Positions 6,896 to 13,855 of a DNA stretch of 14,459 nucleotides are shown in pieces. Source of the DNA: Gammaproteobacteria bacterium. Lineage in GTDB: Bacteria > Pseudomonadota > Gammaproteobacteria > Steroidobacterales > Rariloculaceae. How positions within the stretch are numbered: the stretch's first letter is position 1; every line of letters begins with the position of its first letter. Position numbers and translations under genes: made by a program. The stretch covers positions 1-14,459 of the forward strand of contig PKRJ01000075.1 of assembly GCA_017577365.1 (NCBI GenBank), in the 5' to 3' direction. The notes below the pieces were generated by a model, which did no database searches, had not been told where the DNA came from, and saw nothing but the letters and a program-made list of their open reading frames with translations.

Positions 6896-7360
6896 TCACT
6901 TCAGCTTTGCCGCCACGGCTCGTGCAAGCGGTGTCAGCGCAGCACGACCTGCGGTTTCGGACTCGGCGAGTGACTTCGGAATCGACACCCCACCAGCTGC
7001 TGGTCGACGCGAACGAGCACCCCCTAGGCCGGGCAGCGGCGCGAGCTCACCGGACTTCACGCGGGCCTCGGCGTCCTTGTCGAACGCTTCGATCGAGAGC
7101 GGCGGATCATTCGGCAACTTGCGCAACCGTCGGCTTGGCGGTATGCGTGGACCGCGGAGCAGCGACCCTGAAGAGTCGAAACCCGAAACGATGGCCGTAG
7201 CCCGCCGCCCGTTCTTGTCACCCAGAAGCGCTTCCTGCTTATCCCCAGCGTGATCTACCTCCCATTCGCTGTCTCGAAACCTCGCGAACTCTCCCTCCGA
7301 AGTCCCTGCCTGTGAACTAAGCCCGGCAAAGCTGTACGCCGCTCGGCTATAACCGATCAC
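6896..7360 (-). CDS. Doubtful hypothetical ORF, 154 codons, possibly a gene remnant
   Basis: I do not recognise this product. The GTG at 7360 opens a 154-codon frame ending in a basic, alanine-rich tail (PLARAVAAKLK). The middle is polar and charged (RFRDSEWEVDHAGDK) and then proline/arginine-rich; no signal peptide, membrane segment, Walker or catalytic motif is visible. The start lacks a clear Shine-Dalgarno. The frame is the longest in a 615-bp stretch (6775-7389) between two solid genes that otherwise holds only the GC palindrome and overlapping shorter frames. The mixture of plausible protein-like pieces with low-complexity Arg/Pro-rich runs suggests either a frameshifted remnant or a chance ORF in GC-rich DNA. 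Confidence 0.3.
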   Translation of the reverse strand: MIGYSRAAYSFAGLSSQAGTSEGEFARFRDSEWEVDHAGDKQEALLGDKNGRRATAIVSGFDSSGSLLRGPRIPPSRRLRKLPNDPPLSIEAFDKDAEARVKSGELAPLPGLGGARSRRPAAGGVSIPKSLAESETAGRAALTPLARAVAAKLK

Positions 7361-7389
7361 CTTCGATCCAGGACTGCACGAACAGGCAA

Positions 7390-9267
7390 GTGGCGAAGAT
7401 CATTCCGGGGATTGGGTCCTCGGTAACACCGGGCGAACGTCGCTTTGGCCAGCGACTGGAGGCGCTGCTCGAAGACGATTACCTGTGCTGGTGCAATGTG
7501 CCCGTGGGCCGTCGCTACCAGCGCCCGGACTTCATCGTGCTGCATCCGCGCCGCGGGCTGCTCGTGCTCGAGGTCAAGGACTGGAAGCTACAAACGATTC
7601 AGTCCATCACGCGCAACAGCGTCACTTTGCTGACCCAGCGCGGACTGGTGCACGAAGGCAACCCGATAGAGCAAGCTCGGCAGTACGCGATTGGAATCAA
7701 AGAGCTACTCGAGCGAGACCGGCAGCTGCAAGCTCCGGCCGGTCACCCGTATCAAGGGAAACTCGCATTTCCTTACGGATTTGGTGTGGTACTGACGGAA
7801 ATCACGCGAAAGCAATTCGACAGCGTCGATCTCGGCGAAGCCATCCCCGGGCACCTCGTCATCTGCAAGGACGAGATGACCGAGAGTGTCGATCCCGAGG
7901 CTTTCCAGAAACGCCTCTGGGATATGTTCGCCGTGCGCTTCGATTGCTTGCTGACGATGCCTCAGATCGATCGCGTACGGTGGCACCTGTTTCCCGAAAT
8001 ACGAATCTCGCAGAAGGGATTGTTTGATACACCGAGCGAGTCCGCGGACGTCCCGAGTTCAGACGCACTGATGCGCGTCATGGACCTTCAGCAGGAGCAG
8101 TTGGCACGTAGCCTCGGAGAGGGACACCGTGTCATCCATGGCGCGGCGGGTTCCGGCAAAACGCTGATCTTGGGTTATCGATGCCAGCGGTTGGCCGAGA
8201 CGTTGAGCAAGCCGATTCTCGTGCTCTGCTTCAACGTCGCACTCGCGTCGAAGCTCGAGCACATGATTGCCGAGCGTGGGTTGAGCGATCGCGTAACCGT
8301 TCGCCACTTTCACGGCTGGTGCAGCGATCAGCTCAAGCTTTATCACGTCAAGAAGCCCGCGGACGGTCCCGACTACTTCGACCGGCTCGTCTCCGCCGTG
8401 ATCGACGCGGTCGAGCGAGGGCACATTCCGCGTGCCCAGTACGGTGCGGTGCTCATCGACGAGGGTCACGACTTCGCACCGGAGTGGCTCAGGCTAATCG
8501 TGCAAATGGTCGATCCCGAGACGAACTCGCTGCTTCTCTTGTATGACGACGCACAGTCGATCTACTCGAAGCGCCGTACGCGCAAGTTCAGCCTCAAGAG
8601 CGTCGGCATTCAAGCGCAAGGACGCACGACGATCCTGCGCGTCAATTATCGCAACACGAACGAGATTCTCGACTGTGCCTTCCGAGTCGCCGACGGCGTG
8701 ATCAGGCCAGAAGATGCTGGTGACGATGGCATTCCGGTGATCAAGCCGGAAATGGCTGGGCGCCACGGACCTCGCCCAAAGTTGATTCGTGCGCGCTCGA
8801 TCCCGGATGAGGCAAGAGAGATTGCGGAGCACCTCGCGCGCTTCAAATCCGAAGGACGACCATGGCGGGACATGGCCGTGCTCTACCATGCGAACTTCGT
8901 CGGTGACGAAATCGTCGCGGCTTTTCAGCGGGCGAATATTCCTTTCGAGCGGCTCGAGAAGGGCGACTCACGCAAATACAGGGTCGCCGAGGAAAGCGTG
9001 AAGCTCATGACGATCTATCAAAGCAAAGGCTTGGAGTTCCCGGTCGTTGCGGTCGCCGGCGTCGGCCACATGGCGCATCGACCGGAGCTGGAAGAAGAGG
9101 ACGCACGGCTGCTGTACGTGGCGATGACGCGTGCGACTGAGGCGCTGATCCTCACGGCGAGCAAGAACAGCGTGTTCGTGCGGAAGTGGGCGGAGTGGGA
9201 AGAGGCGGCGAAGCATTGTGGGGAGTCGAGAGCGCCGATGAGCACTCAGAACCGAATCTTCGGGTAA
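7390..9267 (+). CDS. NERD nuclease-related domain fused to UvrD/Rep-family SF1 helicase
   Basis: This 625-residue fusion probably unwinds and cuts DNA. The N-terminal NERD domain (about 10-130) carries the nuclease-type residues D47 (RPDFIVLH) and E61/K63 (LVLEVKDWK). The helicase follows, with Walker A GAAGSGKT at 251-258, Walker B LIDEGHDF at 355-362, motif III LLLLYDDAQSIY, motif IV NYRNTNEIL, motif V near 541-550 (TIYQSKGLEF) and motif VI LYVAMTRA at 575-582. All core ATPase motifs are intact. The start is GTG with a poor ribosome site, and the first residues MAKIIPGIGSS fit a NERD N-terminus. It stands alone: no methylase, partner nuclease or toxin adjoins it. NERD-helicases are widespread, often in accessory DNA, and a role in repair or phage defence is a reasonable but untested inference. 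Confidence 0.9.
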   Translation: MAKIIPGIGSSVTPGERRFGQRLEALLEDDYLCWCNVPVGRRYQRPDFIVLHPRRGLLVLEVKDWKLQTIQSITRNSVTLLTQRGLVHEGNPIEQARQYAIGIKELLERDRQLQAPAGHPYQGKLAFPYGFGVVLTEITRKQFDSVDLGEAIPGHLVICKDEMTESVDPEAFQKRLWDMFAVRFDCLLTMPQIDRVRWHLFPEIRISQKGLFDTPSESADVPSSDALMRVMDLQQEQLARSLGEGHRVIHGAAGSGKTLILGYRCQRLAETLSKPILVLCFNVALASKLEHMIAERGLSDRVTVRHFHGWCSDQLKLYHVKKPADGPDYFDRLVSAVIDAVERGHIPRAQYGAVLIDEGHDFAPEWLRLIVQMVDPETNSLLLLYDDAQSIYSKRRTRKFSLKSVGIQAQGRTTILRVNYRNTNEILDCAFRVADGVIRPEDAGDDGIPVIKPEMAGRHGPRPKLIRARSIPDEAREIAEHLARFKSEGRPWRDMAVLYHANFVGDEIVAAFQRANIPFERLEKGDSRKYRVAEESVKLMTIYQSKGLEFPVVAVAGVGHMAHRPELEEEDARLLYVAMTRATEALILTASKNSVFVRKWAEWEEAAKHCGESRAPMSTQNRIFG

Positions 9268-9326
9268 TACACGAAGGCGTGGGCCGCGGCCGATCAGCGC
9301 GCGCCAGATTCCCCTGATCCGTTCGA

Positions 9327-9887
9327 TCAGCCGCCGACCGGCGTCGGCCACCAGCGTCGCGCGAGCACGACGACCGCAACCGCCACGAGCCCCGCGATGA
9401 TCCAGTGCTCGTGACGATGCAGGTCGTCGATCAACGTGGCTGCGATGCGGCTCGCGCCGAAGCCGATCGACGCCACGGCGCACGCCCAGAGCGCGGCGGA
9501 TGCGAGGTCGAGCGCGAGGTAGCGCCGCGGCGACATGCCGCTCATGCCGATCGTGAACGGCAGGGCGATCCTCAAGCCCCACATGAAGCGCATCGCGAGC
9601 ACGGTGATGGCACCGTGTCGCTCGATGAGTCCCGTGGCGCGCGCGAGCTTCGCATGCCAGCGCCGCGGGCGTGAGAGCATGCGCTCGCCCTGCCAACGGC
9701 CGAGTCGGTAATAGAGCTGGTCGCTCACGACCGCCGCTGCGAAGGCCGCGGCGATCACCCACTCGAGCCGCAGATAGTGGCGATGGGCGCCGTAGCCGCC
9801 CAGCACGACCATGCTCTCGCCTTCCACGAACGTGCCGACGAACACCGCCGCGTAACCGTACTGCTGCAGGAGATCGGGGAGGTTCAT
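9327..9887 (-). CDS. DedA/VTT-family inner-membrane protein
   Basis: DedA proteins are polytopic inner-membrane proteins; some members flip undecaprenyl phosphate or phospholipids and influence membrane potential and drug tolerance. This one has 186 residues, slightly short. Family hallmarks are the N-terminal GYAAVFVGTFVEGES with acidic E22 and E24, a mid-segment Asp56 in VVSDQLYYRLGR, and the basic signature RFMWGLR with R100 and R106 followed by GMSGMS. Hydrophobic stretches lie at about 11-31, 43-60, 92-116, 122-147 and 162-177. The ATG at 9887 lies 28 bp after the stop of the upstream hydrolase gene on the same strand, so the two are likely co-transcribed. The 3' end converges on the NERD-helicase gene with 59 bp between them. 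The exact substrate cannot be told from sequence. Confidence 0.92.
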   Translation of the reverse strand: MNLPDLLQQYGYAAVFVGTFVEGESMVVLGGYGAHRHYLRLEWVIAAAFAAAVVSDQLYYRLGRWQGERMLSRPRRWHAKLARATGLIERHGAITVLAMRFMWGLRIALPFTIGMSGMSPRRYLALDLASAALWACAVASIGFGASRIAATLIDDLHRHEHWIIAGLVAVAVVVLARRWWPTPVGG

Positions 9888-9915
9888 CGCGAAGCGCTCG
9901 CTTGGCGTGCCTCCG

Positions 9916-11280
9916 CTACGCGCTCTCGGCCTCGAGCGCGCGAGCGCGGCGGGCGAGCTCGGGGTCCGCAGCGAACACGGAGGCCTCGAGCCGGCTCAGA
10001 TAGTCGCCGGGGAAAGTCCAGATCAGCGAGTCGTCGGCACGCGCGAGGCCGCGCTGCGCCGGACCGAAGTCGTAGCGCAACGTCGCGAGCAGATCGCTGC
10101 TGACGAGCGGGCTGTCGCGGAAGTAGCCGTGGCCGTTGCCGATGTCGAATCCCTCGACGCCCTCCACGTCGACGATGGCGAGGCGATCCGTCTCGCGCAG
10201 GAACGACGCCGCTTCGGGCGTCACGTCCAGCGGCTCCAGCTGCCCGACGCGGTCCGCGCCGAACACGCGGCGCGCCATGCGCAATGCCTTGTCCCGCGGC
10301 GACTCGTATACCGTCAAACGCCGCGGCACGCGCAGCAGGCCGTCGTGCAGATAGTTGATGAAGATGCCGCGGTCGATATCGCTCGCGACGAGCACGACGT
10401 TGCCGATTCGGAGGCTGCGGCGGATCTCCTCGGCGGACCGGTCGCGAGTCTTCAATGCGAGCTCGTATATCGTGGCCGCGACAAGGCGCGTGCCCGCGCT
10501 GTAGCCGACGATGTGGATCGCCTCCGCCCGGGTTTCGCTCGCGAGGTACTCGAGGAAGTCGCGCAAGTAAGGCGCCGAGTAGTGCGTGGACTCCGTGTCG
10601 CCGAAATAGCTGAGGCGTCCGGTGTGCGCCGGCCACGCGAACGGAATGAACACCCCTTCGTAGCCCAGGAAGTGCCAGAGCTCCGCCGCCACGAGCAGCG
10701 GATTCTCGAAGTTCACGCGATAGCCGTGCACGTAGATGAAGATGTCCTTGTCGCGGCTGCGCTCGAGGCGGTCGTCGATCACGCTCGTGAACCGCTCGCG
10801 CGGCTGCGGGTCGTTCGGCGCGTCGCGCGAGAGCATCGGCCACACCGAGCGATCGAGCACGCCGAATTCTTCCACCTCGGCCACGCGCAGCGGATAGCGG
10901 TCGGAGTTGTTCTTCAAGATCGACATGCGGCGCGCTTCGTTCCAGCTGATGTCGCTGCGGCCGAGCGCGATGCGCGCCACTCCGAGACGCAAGTCGGACG
11001 CGCGCGCGGAAGCGTAGAAGCGTTGCCCGCTCTCGGGCGTGGCCGGTGCGCGCAAGCAGACGTAGGGGATGCGCGGGTCGGCGCCGACCTCGACCAGCGA
11101 CGGATCGCTGAACGGAGTCAGGTCGCAGGCTTCGAGGAACGCCGGCGGTGCCATGAGGCGGATCTCGTAGAAGCGGTTTCTCCGCGTCGGCTTGAGCGCG
11201 CTCGCAGCGGCGCCCGCAATCGCGAACGAGCGTTGCGCGAGCGCGGCCGGCAGCGATTTCCATAGAGCGAGGTCGCGCAC
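9916..11280 (-). CDS. Alpha/beta hydrolase of the DUF900 type
   Basis: This is a predicted serine hydrolase of 454 residues with unknown substrate. The oxyanion-region motif YVHGYRVNFENPL lies near 183-195, the nucleophile elbow GYSAGTR at 259-265 (Ser261), a possible acid at D301 or D303 (ASDIDRG), and the likely catalytic His384 in GNGHGYFRDS. I chose the GTG at 11280 because GGAGGGAG sits about 8 nt upstream; the open frame continues to 11493, but the extra 71 codons are Arg/Pro-rich and look like the divergent promoter region. The N-terminus has a weak hydrophobic stretch (FAIAGAAASAL, about 19-29) but no clear lipobox, so location is uncertain. It is followed 28 bp later by dedA. It is divergent from the SCO1-oxidase operon. 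Confidence 0.85.
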   Translation of the reverse strand: MRDLALWKSLPAALAQRSFAIAGAAASALKPTRRNRFYEIRLMAPPAFLEACDLTPFSDPSLVEVGADPRIPYVCLRAPATPESGQRFYASARASDLRLGVARIALGRSDISWNEARRMSILKNNSDRYPLRVAEVEEFGVLDRSVWPMLSRDAPNDPQPRERFTSVIDDRLERSRDKDIFIYVHGYRVNFENPLLVAAELWHFLGYEGVFIPFAWPAHTGRLSYFGDTESTHYSAPYLRDFLEYLASETRAEAIHIVGYSAGTRLVAATIYELALKTRDRSAEEIRRSLRIGNVVLVASDIDRGIFINYLHDGLLRVPRRLTVYESPRDKALRMARRVFGADRVGQLEPLDVTPEAASFLRETDRLAIVDVEGVEGFDIGNGHGYFRDSPLVSSDLLATLRYDFGPAQRGLARADDSLIWTFPGDYLSRLEASVFAADPELARRARALEAESA

Positions 11281-11285
11281 GGGCT

Positions 11286-11293
11286 CTCCCTCC
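11286..11293 (-). promoter_or_regulatory. Ribosome binding site that fixes the hydrolase start
   Basis: On the minus strand GGAGGGAG (11293 to 11286) precedes the GTG at 11280, with 8 nt between GGAGG and the start codon. It decides the start against the longer open frame that reaches 11493. Confidence 0.7.
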
Positions 11294-11372
11294 GCAATCC
11301 GCCAGTTAACGGCAACGGCATGCCGCGGTCCATGCGGTCGGACGCCCGGGGACGCACGGGCGGCGTGTCGTG

Positions 11373-11388
11373 TTGGCCCAAGGGCCAA
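11373..11388. promoter_or_regulatory. Operator-like inverted repeat in the divergent intergenic region
   Basis: TTGGCCC and GGGCCAA form a perfect 7-bp inverted repeat around a 2-bp spacer. It lies in the 175 bp between the divergent hydrolase (start 11280) and SCO1 (start 11456) genes. It has no T-run and sits where a regulator of either gene would bind. It does not match the CueR-type copper box that I know, so the regulator is unknown. Confidence 0.4.
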
Positions 11389-11390
11389 TG

Positions 11391-11407
11391 GTCGGCTGTC
11401 GTCGGCT
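11391..11407. repeat. Direct repeat GTCGGCT with 10-bp period
   Basis: GTCGGCT occurs at 11391-11397 and again at 11401-11407, one helical turn apart, right after the inverted repeat and about 50 bp before the SCO1 start. Tandem half-sites with this phasing are typical of response-regulator binding, but two copies of seven GC-rich bases could be chance. Confidence 0.3.
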
Positions 11408-11455
11408 CGCCCAGAATGCGCCTTAGTTGACCCGCCGGCTGAGCAGGGAGGACCC

Positions 11456-12142
11456 GTGCGCCATCGAGCGCTGCAGACGGCGACGATTCTCACGGCGGCG
11501 CTCGCCGCGTATCCCGCCTACGGCCAGCACTCGCATGAAGGGCACGGCCATTCCGCGCCCCACGCCGTCGGGCAGTCGTCCGGCTTCTATTTGCCGGAGC
11601 CGCTGCCGCTCGAGCCCTTCACCCTCGTCGATCACGAGGCACTGCCGTTCACCCGCGATCGGCTCGAGGGCCGCTGGACACTGCTCGTCTTCGGGTACAC
11701 GCACTGCCCGGATGTCTGCCCCGTGACGCTCGCCCAGGTGCGCGACACGCAGGCGCTGCTCGAGCAGCAGTCGTCCGCGCTCGATGTGGCCGCGGTGTTC
11801 GTGTCGATCGACCCGGAGCGCGATACGCCGGAGCGCGTGGCCGCCTACGTCGCCGCGTTCGACGAGGATCTGATCGGCGTGACCGGAACGGCGGAGGCGA
11901 TCGCCGCCTTCGCCGGTCAATTTCGCGTGAAGTACGCACCGACCCGGCGCTCGCGGGGCGACTACCTCATGGACCACTCGTCGTCCGTGGCGTTGCTCAC
12001 GCCGCGGGCGGAGCTCGCCGCCCTGTTCAGCGTGCCGCTGCGTCCCGAGCGGCTCGCGGCGGATCTGCGCGCCATCGCGGAGCCCTCGGGCGGCGGGGAC
12101 GAAGGGGCGCCCGTGAGGGAGGCCATCGGCGGAGGGAACTGA
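11456..12142 (+). CDS. SCO1/SenC/PrrC-family copper chaperone, exported
   Basis: SCO proteins are thioredoxin-fold copper chaperones or thiol reductases, best known for loading the CuA site of cytochrome c oxidase. I chose the GTG at 11456, preceded by GGGAGGA at a short spacing (4 nt after GGAGG), because it begins a signal peptide (TATILTAALAAYPAYG/QH, cleavage near residue 23). The mature N-terminus is His-rich (HSHEGHGHSAPH, 25-36), which may bind metal. The copper motif is C84-P-D-V-C88 in FGYTHCPDVCP, with the third ligand H174 in DYLMDHSSS; VSIDPERDTPE is also diagnostic. Length is 228 residues. The gene is followed by a multicopper oxidase after only 2 bp, and no oxidase subunit of respiration is nearby, so its client here may be the multicopper oxidase or the periplasmic copper pool. 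Confidence 0.93.
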   Translation: MRHRALQTATILTAALAAYPAYGQHSHEGHGHSAPHAVGQSSGFYLPEPLPLEPFTLVDHEALPFTRDRLEGRWTLLVFGYTHCPDVCPVTLAQVRDTQALLEQQSSALDVAAVFVSIDPERDTPERVAAYVAAFDEDLIGVTGTAEAIAAFAGQFRVKYAPTRRSRGDYLMDHSSSVALLTPRAELAALFSVPLRPERLAADLRAIAEPSGGGDEGAPVREAIGGGN

Positions 12143-12144
12143 CC

Positions 12145-13791
12145 ATGGCGAAATCATGCAACCCGCGCATCCTTCGGCACGTCGCTTCAATGGCCGCTGC
12201 GATCTGCGCATTCGGTGTCTGCGACGGCGCCGACGCGCAGCCCGAGACCTTCTCCAATCCGCCGGAGATCGCGAGCGCCGACGGCGAGCTGCGAACCACG
12301 TTCGTCGTGGCCGAAGTGCAGGTGCAGGTGGCGGACAAGACCGTGAACACGCTCGTGTACAACAGCGAGTTCATGCCGCCGCTGCTCCGCGTTCGGCCGG
12401 GCGACACGATCTATCTCGATCTCCTCAACGAGTCGGCCGAGCCCACCAACGAGCACTATCACGGCCTGAACGTCTCGCCCCGGGTGAACCCGGACGGGAC
12501 CGTCTCCGACAACATCCTGATCAGCATCGAGTCCGGCACTCAGGCGAGCTACCGCATCGAAATCCCGGAGACCCACAACCCGGGGCTCTACTGGTATCAC
12601 GCTCACCTGCACGGCCTCGCCGAGCATCAAGTGATGGGCGGCCTCTCGGGCGGGTTGATCGTCGAGGGTATTCTCGATCCGTTCCCGGAGCTACAGGGCA
12701 TTCGCGAGCGCGTGTTCCTGCTCAAGGACATCCAAATTACGGCGGACGGCACGTTGCCCGAGGACATCGATCCGAGCGCCGACACCAACCGCACCGTGAA
12801 CGGCCTCACGCGGCCGACCGTCGAGCTCGAGGCAGGGGAGGTTCAGTTCTGGCGCTTCGCGAACATCGGCGCGAACATGTATTACCGCCTCGTGCTCGAC
12901 GGCCACGTGTTCCAGGAGCTCGCGCGCGACGGCAATCGCCACACGCGGCTCGTGGAGATGGAGGAGATCCTGCTGCCGCCGGGCGCACGCTCCGAGGTGC
13001 TCGTGGTCGGCGCGGAAGCGGGCGAGTTCGCGCTGCGCACGCTCGCGTTCGACACGGGGCCCGAGGGCGACAGCTACGGCGAGGATGTGCTCGCCACGGT
13101 GTTCACGCGGGATGTCGCCGAGACTCCCGCGCCGCCGTTGCCGCCGCCCGAGGCGTTCCCGCCGGTGGAGGACCTCCGCACCTTGCCCGTTGCGCGGAGC
13201 CGCACGATCACGTTCGTGGACGGGCCCGATCCCATCTTCTACATCGACTCCGGCGCGGGCCCCGTGCAGTACGACCCGAACCGCGTGGACGCGACGATCG
13301 AGGCGGGCACGGTCGAGGAGTGGACCATCCTCAACGCTTCCGGCGAGCTCCACGCCTTCCACATCCATCAGACCGACTTTCAAGTCACCGAGATCGACGG
13401 TGAGCCGCAAGAATTCGTGGGCCACCAGGACAGCGTGAACGTGCCGTACCAGGACGACGACGGCACGCCCGGGCAAGTGAAGGTGCTCATCGACTTCCGC
13501 GACCCGATCATCGTCGGCAAGTTCGTCTACCACTGCCACATCCTCGAGCACGAGGACGGCGGCATGATGGCGATCGCGGAAGTGGTGAATCCGCCCGGCG
13601 CGCCGCCGCCGTACGAGTCGATCGCCCGTGACGACGTCGATCGCGACGTGGTGCTCGACACGCTCGCGGCGTTTCAGGCCGGAAGCTTCTGCGGCGACGA
13701 CGCGCCGCGGCGGGCGAGTTCGGCTATCGATGCCATCCTCGGCCGCAACACGGGCTCGCCGGCTCGGCCGCGGGCCCTGCTCGAGCCTTGA
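12145..13791 (+). CDS. Multicopper oxidase, laccase/CueO-like, exported
   Basis: This is a three-domain cupredoxin enzyme coupling one-electron oxidation of a substrate to reduction of O2 to water. It has 548 residues. A signal peptide covers about 1-31 (cleavage ADA/QP); no twin-arginine motif is visible, although folded copper enzymes often use Tat. All four copper motifs are present: HYHGLN (H104, H106), WYHAHLHG (H152, H154), HAFHIHQTDF (H403, H406, H408) and HCHILEHEDGGMM (H463, C464, H465, H469, axial M474). Type 1, 2 and 3 sites are therefore complete. I see no Met-rich insert like that of E. coli CueO, so strict cuprous oxidase function is less certain; a phenol or metal oxidase is possible. 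The ATG is 2 bp after the SCO1 stop, with GGAGGG upstream, implying translational coupling. Confidence 0.95.
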   Translation: MAKSCNPRILRHVASMAAAICAFGVCDGADAQPETFSNPPEIASADGELRTTFVVAEVQVQVADKTVNTLVYNSEFMPPLLRVRPGDTIYLDLLNESAEPTNEHYHGLNVSPRVNPDGTVSDNILISIESGTQASYRIEIPETHNPGLYWYHAHLHGLAEHQVMGGLSGGLIVEGILDPFPELQGIRERVFLLKDIQITADGTLPEDIDPSADTNRTVNGLTRPTVELEAGEVQFWRFANIGANMYYRLVLDGHVFQELARDGNRHTRLVEMEEILLPPGARSEVLVVGAEAGEFALRTLAFDTGPEGDSYGEDVLATVFTRDVAETPAPPLPPPEAFPPVEDLRTLPVARSRTITFVDGPDPIFYIDSGAGPVQYDPNRVDATIEAGTVEEWTILNASGELHAFHIHQTDFQVTEIDGEPQEFVGHQDSVNVPYQDDDGTPGQVKVLIDFRDPIIVGKFVYHCHILEHEDGGMMAIAEVVNPPGAPPPYESIARDDVDRDVVLDTLAAFQAGSFCGDDAPRRASSAIDAILGRNTGSPARPRALLEP

Positions 13792-13855
13792 GCATGACGC
13801 TTCACGATCAGCGTGCGGGCGAGCGAGGCTGGTGCCCCATCCCAGGGGGGAGCGA

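Noticed and set aside
9268..9326. Attachment site matching the tRNA-His 3' end at the right side of the putative island
   Set aside because: I compared the last 20 or so bases of tRNA-His with this gap and with 6775-7389 and saw no copy.
9907..11265. Plus-strand 452-codon open frame opposite the hydrolase
   Set aside because: It is a codon-shadow frame in GC-rich DNA: Arg/Ala/Val/Glu-rich with no motif, while the minus strand shows clear hydrolase motifs.
11281..11493. N-terminal extension of the hydrolase frame by 71 codons
   Set aside because: A strong Shine-Dalgarno precedes the GTG at 11280, and the extension overlaps the divergent SCO1 start and the repeat elements.
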